Assembly: GCA_024639645.1 (NCBI GenBank)
Contig: JAHEIB010000011.1
Location: forward strand, 1 to 35,187
DNA length: 35,187 nt
Origin: Deltaproteobacteria bacterium
Lineage (GTDB): Bacteria; Desulfobacterota; Desulfobacteria; Desulfobacterales; B30-G6
Direction of reading: 5' to 3'
Shown: piece after piece, positions 32,466-35,187 of the stretch
Position numbering within the stretch: position 1 is the first letter of the stretch
Layout of the letters: each line of letters begins with the position of its first letter
Notes under the pieces: model-generated
What the model saw: only the letters and a program-made list of their open reading frames with translations
What the model was told of the DNA's origin: nothing
Database searches by the model: none
Position numbers and translations under genes: made by a program

Positions 32466-32498
32466 TTGACATCAATCAACCGGTTGAATAGGATTGAT
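32466..32498. promoter_or_regulatory. Palindromic operator-like site within a promoter-like spacer
   Basis: The perfect 12-bp palindrome TCAACCGGTTGA (32476-32487) lies between TTGACA (32466-32471) and TAGGAT (32489-32494), spaced 17 bases on the plus strand, and is flanked by ATCAATC/GATTGAT. Transcription from it would run antisense into the 3' end of the multicopper oxidase gene. No plus-strand gene follows. The rest of 32316-32564 shows no gene. Confidence 0.4.
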
Positions 32499-32564
32499 TT
32501 CTGACACGGGATTTTATTCTGAAGTTCCAAGGCAAGTCATACACTGGTAAATATAGTCAGCATA

Positions 32565-35087
32565 CTAGAATCTTAACTGCAGTCCAGCACCGATACCGAA
32601 TTCCGAGTGCCAATTGGCAAGAATGGAAAATTCTTTGTTGATAAGGTATGATAAGCTGACTTTTCCCTCCCAATGTTCGTGCGTGTCATATTCAACTTCA
32701 CCATGCAGCCCGATTCTCGGGGTGAGTTCAAATTCCATCTCAAGCATGAACCTGGCACCGCCGTCGGTATCCAGCCACGCAGCGGTTTCCAAATTCAGGG
32801 GCAGCAGGTATCGAATCCCCAATACACCACGAGTTTCTTCACCACTCGAATCTTCGCCGAGAAAGTCTGAGCCGGCAAAAAAGGAAGTGAATCGGTTCAC
32901 ATGGTAATCAATCGTAACCAGTCCTTCCCATTCGGTTGTGTCCACACTTTGCCAGCCGACTTCCCAATCGGCTTCAAATTCCCATCTGCTATTCGTAAGG
33001 CTAATCGCGCCTTCCGTCATGTTGGAGAGCACATCGGCACGACCGTATAGATAGAACGGATCTTTGTAGAATTTATGACGAATCGCAGCAACCTCGGACG
33101 ACGGCTCAAAATTCTCATAGTGAATCATTCGGGTCATACCGGATTTCATATGGTAAAGGAGGTGACAATGAAACAACCAGTCACCGACTTCATCGCTGTA
33201 AAACTCAATGACCGTAGTCGACATGGGGGGGACATCCACTACATTCTTGAGTGGTGCAAGGTCACCCTGGCCGTTGATTACACGAAAAAAATGCCCGTGC
33301 AGATGCATGGGATGATGCATCATGGTCCGATTGATCATTATGAAACGGACAAGTTCCCCCTTTTTTACGAGGATATTGTCGGACTCGGTTAGCGGCTTAT
33401 TGTTGAGAAACCACGTATAACGCTTCATGTCTCCGTCTAGAGTTAGTCTGATTTCCCGGAGGGGAGCGTCCTGTGGTGGCCGTGTTGATCTGACGGATTT
33501 TAGCAGTGCATACGGTGTTGTGGGCCGTTCGGGATCACCTTCGCTAGCTATGTGCGGTTGAGACGATATATCGGCCTCAAGGAGGCCAAATCGCCCTCCG
33601 AACGGGCGGGCGGAAGACACATTTCCCGGTCGAATCGTTCCTGATGTAACAGCATCCTGTCCGACATGACTATGTGCATCATGTTCGTGAGTCCGGTAAT
33701 CGTTGGGCTGGGTATCATGCGTTGTTTGGGGGTGGTCGCCTATTCTGGGCTGCTCGAGATTTTCCGGATCAGTTACCTCCAATTTCTCATGTGTCTCGCT
33801 GTGCTCCATACCTTCATGACCGGGTTTTTGATCCATAGAAGAGGCCCCATGATCCATACTCCCGTGTGCAGAATGGGCTTTTTCGTGATAACGATCCATG
33901 GCCGCAGAGTCATGCACCATCGATCCTTGGCTGTCTGGTGTCTTGCCGTGTGACATATGATCATGCCCGCCATGACCCATACCCGGCTTGTCAAATGCGC
34001 CCGCATTGACCATTTTATCTGACATGCCCATGGTCCCCGCGGGTGTCAGGGCCAAGATCGAGCCCATCCCGTCATGTTCCATCGGCTCGTACAGGTTAGG
34101 TTTAGGAATGGTTTTAGCCGGATATCGGGTGCCCGTTCCCAGCCAGGTGGAGGTGAAGCCGGAACCATCATGAGCGGTCGCCCGAAATTCATATGCTCCC
34201 TCATCTGGTATGGCTACAAGAACATCATAGATTTCGGCAACCGCGATAAGAAAAAGATCGTTTTCAACAGGTTGAACTAATTGTCCGTCTGATCCGATGA
34301 TGGTCATGGGTCCGCCTGAAAAGTTGAGATGAAAATAGGTGGTTGCAGAGCCGTTGATCACACGAAGACGGACTGTTTCGCCCCGGTGAGCCTCAAGCTG
34401 TGTCTCTGGATGTCCGTTTGTGAGAAAATAGTCATAGGCGATATCAGCGATGTCCATCGGCGGCATACGCTGTAATTCCCTCATGAAATAATCCCCGATT
34501 CGTTCGGCCTTGGCGGCTCCGATAATGGATTGTGAAGATCCTTTCTCCAAAGCGTACCAATGGCTGCCCCGCTTCAAAGTGCGCATGACAGCAGAGGGTG
34601 CTTCCGTGGTCCAGTCGGATAGAAGAATAACATGATCACGATCCGTCTTATGTTTCCCATCTTCAATGACAATGGAGCCATAGAGACCACTCTGCTCCTG
34701 AAGACCCGAGTGGGAGTGATACCAGTAAGTGCCCGTCTGCCTGATCGGAAACTCATAAGTAAAGGTGGTGCCCGGCTCTATTGGAACCTGGGTGATGAAC
34801 GGAACACCATCCATCGACGGTGGAATAAGCAAGCCATGCCAGTGAACCGATGTCGATACTTCCATTTCATTTTTTACATGAATTCGGGCCAGATTACCTT
34901 CCTTAAAATGTAAGGTCGGCCCCGGAATATTACCGTTGATCGTCATTCCATCAGCCTTTTCGCCACGAATTGTCACCTCTTGCTGAGAGATGGTCAGATT
35001 GTATTCGTCCACAGCGGCGAATCCGAATGGGATGGATACAAGTAGGGTCAAAAAAAATTCGGTTACTACGATAATCCGATGAAACAT
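32565..35087 (-). CDS. CopA-type multicopper oxidase fused to CopB-like barrel
   Basis: Copper-resistance multicopper oxidase, predicted to be exported. From the ATG at 35087 (GAGGA upstream) it has 840 residues with a signal peptide ending near FGFAA. Copper ligands are visible in HWHG (82-85), HSH (124-126), HPMHLHGHF and HCHLLYHMKSGM (640-651, type 1 site with Met). A long His/Met/Asp-rich linker (about 370-500, many HGxMxH units) probably binds copper. After residue 665 a beta-rich region of about 175 residues follows, ending in Phe, with YDTHEHWEGKVSLSYLINKEF and GIGAGLQLRF, which resembles the C-terminal outer-membrane region of CopB. CopA and CopB are normally separate genes, so the fusion is notable. 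An in-frame upstream start at 35120 is not preferred. Confidence 0.88.
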   Translation of the reverse strand: MFHRIIVVTEFFLTLLVSIPFGFAAVDEYNLTISQQEVTIRGEKADGMTINGNIPGPTLHFKEGNLARIHVKNEMEVSTSVHWHGLLIPPSMDGVPFITQVPIEPGTTFTYEFPIRQTGTYWYHSHSGLQEQSGLYGSIVIEDGKHKTDRDHVILLSDWTTEAPSAVMRTLKRGSHWYALEKGSSQSIIGAAKAERIGDYFMRELQRMPPMDIADIAYDYFLTNGHPETQLEAHRGETVRLRVINGSATTYFHLNFSGGPMTIIGSDGQLVQPVENDLFLIAVAEIYDVLVAIPDEGAYEFRATAHDGSGFTSTWLGTGTRYPAKTIPKPNLYEPMEHDGMGSILALTPAGTMGMSDKMVNAGAFDKPGMGHGGHDHMSHGKTPDSQGSMVHDSAAMDRYHEKAHSAHGSMDHGASSMDQKPGHEGMEHSETHEKLEVTDPENLEQPRIGDHPQTTHDTQPNDYRTHEHDAHSHVGQDAVTSGTIRPGNVSSARPFGGRFGLLEADISSQPHIASEGDPERPTTPYALLKSVRSTRPPQDAPLREIRLTLDGDMKRYTWFLNNKPLTESDNILVKKGELVRFIMINRTMMHHPMHLHGHFFRVINGQGDLAPLKNVVDVPPMSTTVIEFYSDEVGDWLFHCHLLYHMKSGMTRMIHYENFEPSSEVAAIRHKFYKDPFYLYGRADVLSNMTEGAISLTNSRWEFEADWEVGWQSVDTTEWEGLVTIDYHVNRFTSFFAGSDFLGEDSSGEETRGVLGIRYLLPLNLETAAWLDTDGGARFMLEMEFELTPRIGLHGEVEYDTHEHWEGKVSLSYLINKEFSILANWHSEFGIGAGLQLRF

Positions 35088-35109
35088 GCTAAATCCTCTG
35101 GTGAAACCG

Positions 35110-35187
35110 CTAAGATACATTTCTGCTTATGTAATAATTTCTCATCATGCCGGCATCACCATGCTCCAAATTGTGGCAGTGATATAG
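35110..35187 (-). CDS. C-terminal fragment of a second multicopper oxidase (partial)
   Basis: The last 25 codons and TAG stop of a gene that continues beyond the window. The reading frame gives HCHNLEHGDAGMM, the type 1 copper motif HCHxxxHxxxxM of CueO/CotA/bilirubin-oxidase-like enzymes, followed by RNYYIS and a short tail. It ends 22 bases before the start of the CopA-CopB-like gene on the same strand, so the two form a copper operon. Only the last copper site is visible; the exact subtype cannot be given. Confidence 0.8.
   Translation of the reverse strand, partial: LYHCHNLEHGDAGMMRNYYISRNVS

Overview
The window looks like chromosomal DNA of a Gram-negative anaerobe-type bacterium, most probably a Desulfobacterota (former Deltaproteobacteria) member. 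The grounds are the ffh-rpsP-khpA-rimM-trmD-SPOUT methyltransferase-rplS-rnhB-yraN order, several outer-membrane lipoproteins with clear lipoboxes, a RACo-like ferredoxin/ASKHA activator, a beta-CASP metallo-beta-lactamase protein, and intergenic DNA packed with short palindromic repeats. Genus-level assignment is not possible from the sequence alone.

Layout. 1-8106: lexA and an HU gene (minus strand), a corrinoid-activator-type ASKHA protein (plus), a beta-CASP RNase-like protein, a REC-LuxR response regulator overlapping an Sfp-type phosphopantetheinyl transferase, and rsmI (minus). 8340-13088: a set of secreted proteins, namely three lipoproteins with LPP20/FlgO/FlgP/FlgT-like domains and a trypsin-like protease, with no flagellar genes around. 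13228-18521: the conserved translation/secretion operon, read on the minus strand from a good promoter upstream of ffh to a bidirectional terminator shared with the lipoprotein block. 18714-19763: rlmN (plus). 20025-30552: ten tightly packed minus-strand genes running from an acetoacetate-decarboxylase-family protein, a 3-hydroxyacyl-CoA dehydrogenase and an acyl-CoA synthetase, through a MerR-type regulator and a lipoprotein, to a complete Dpp/Opp-type ABC importer. This reads as one uptake-and-degradation operon for an unidentified acid. 30739-31686: a divergent secreted PHB-depolymerase/esterase-like lipoprotein. 32061-35187: a small PilZ gene with an in-frame TGA, then a copper locus whose main protein is a CopA-type multicopper oxidase fused to a CopB-like C-terminal barrel. 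This is preceded at the window edge by the last 25 codons of a second multicopper oxidase.

The most unusual structure is intergenic. Six arrays of the heptamer TAAGCNN run inward and then flip to its complement, so each can fold into a long hairpin with period 7. They sit at gene 3' ends or between cistrons. Several are joined to a G-rich block (GGGTTCAAGGG type) that starts right after a stop codon. At lexA and at the SPOUT methyltransferase the repeat supplies the last codons and the stop. A second heptamer family (ATNTCGA) has the same architecture with a different sequence. A third family, a 25-bp palindrome, occurs three times and once heads a string of six mini-hairpins. No tRNA, rRNA, CRISPR array, insertion sequence or prophage was found.
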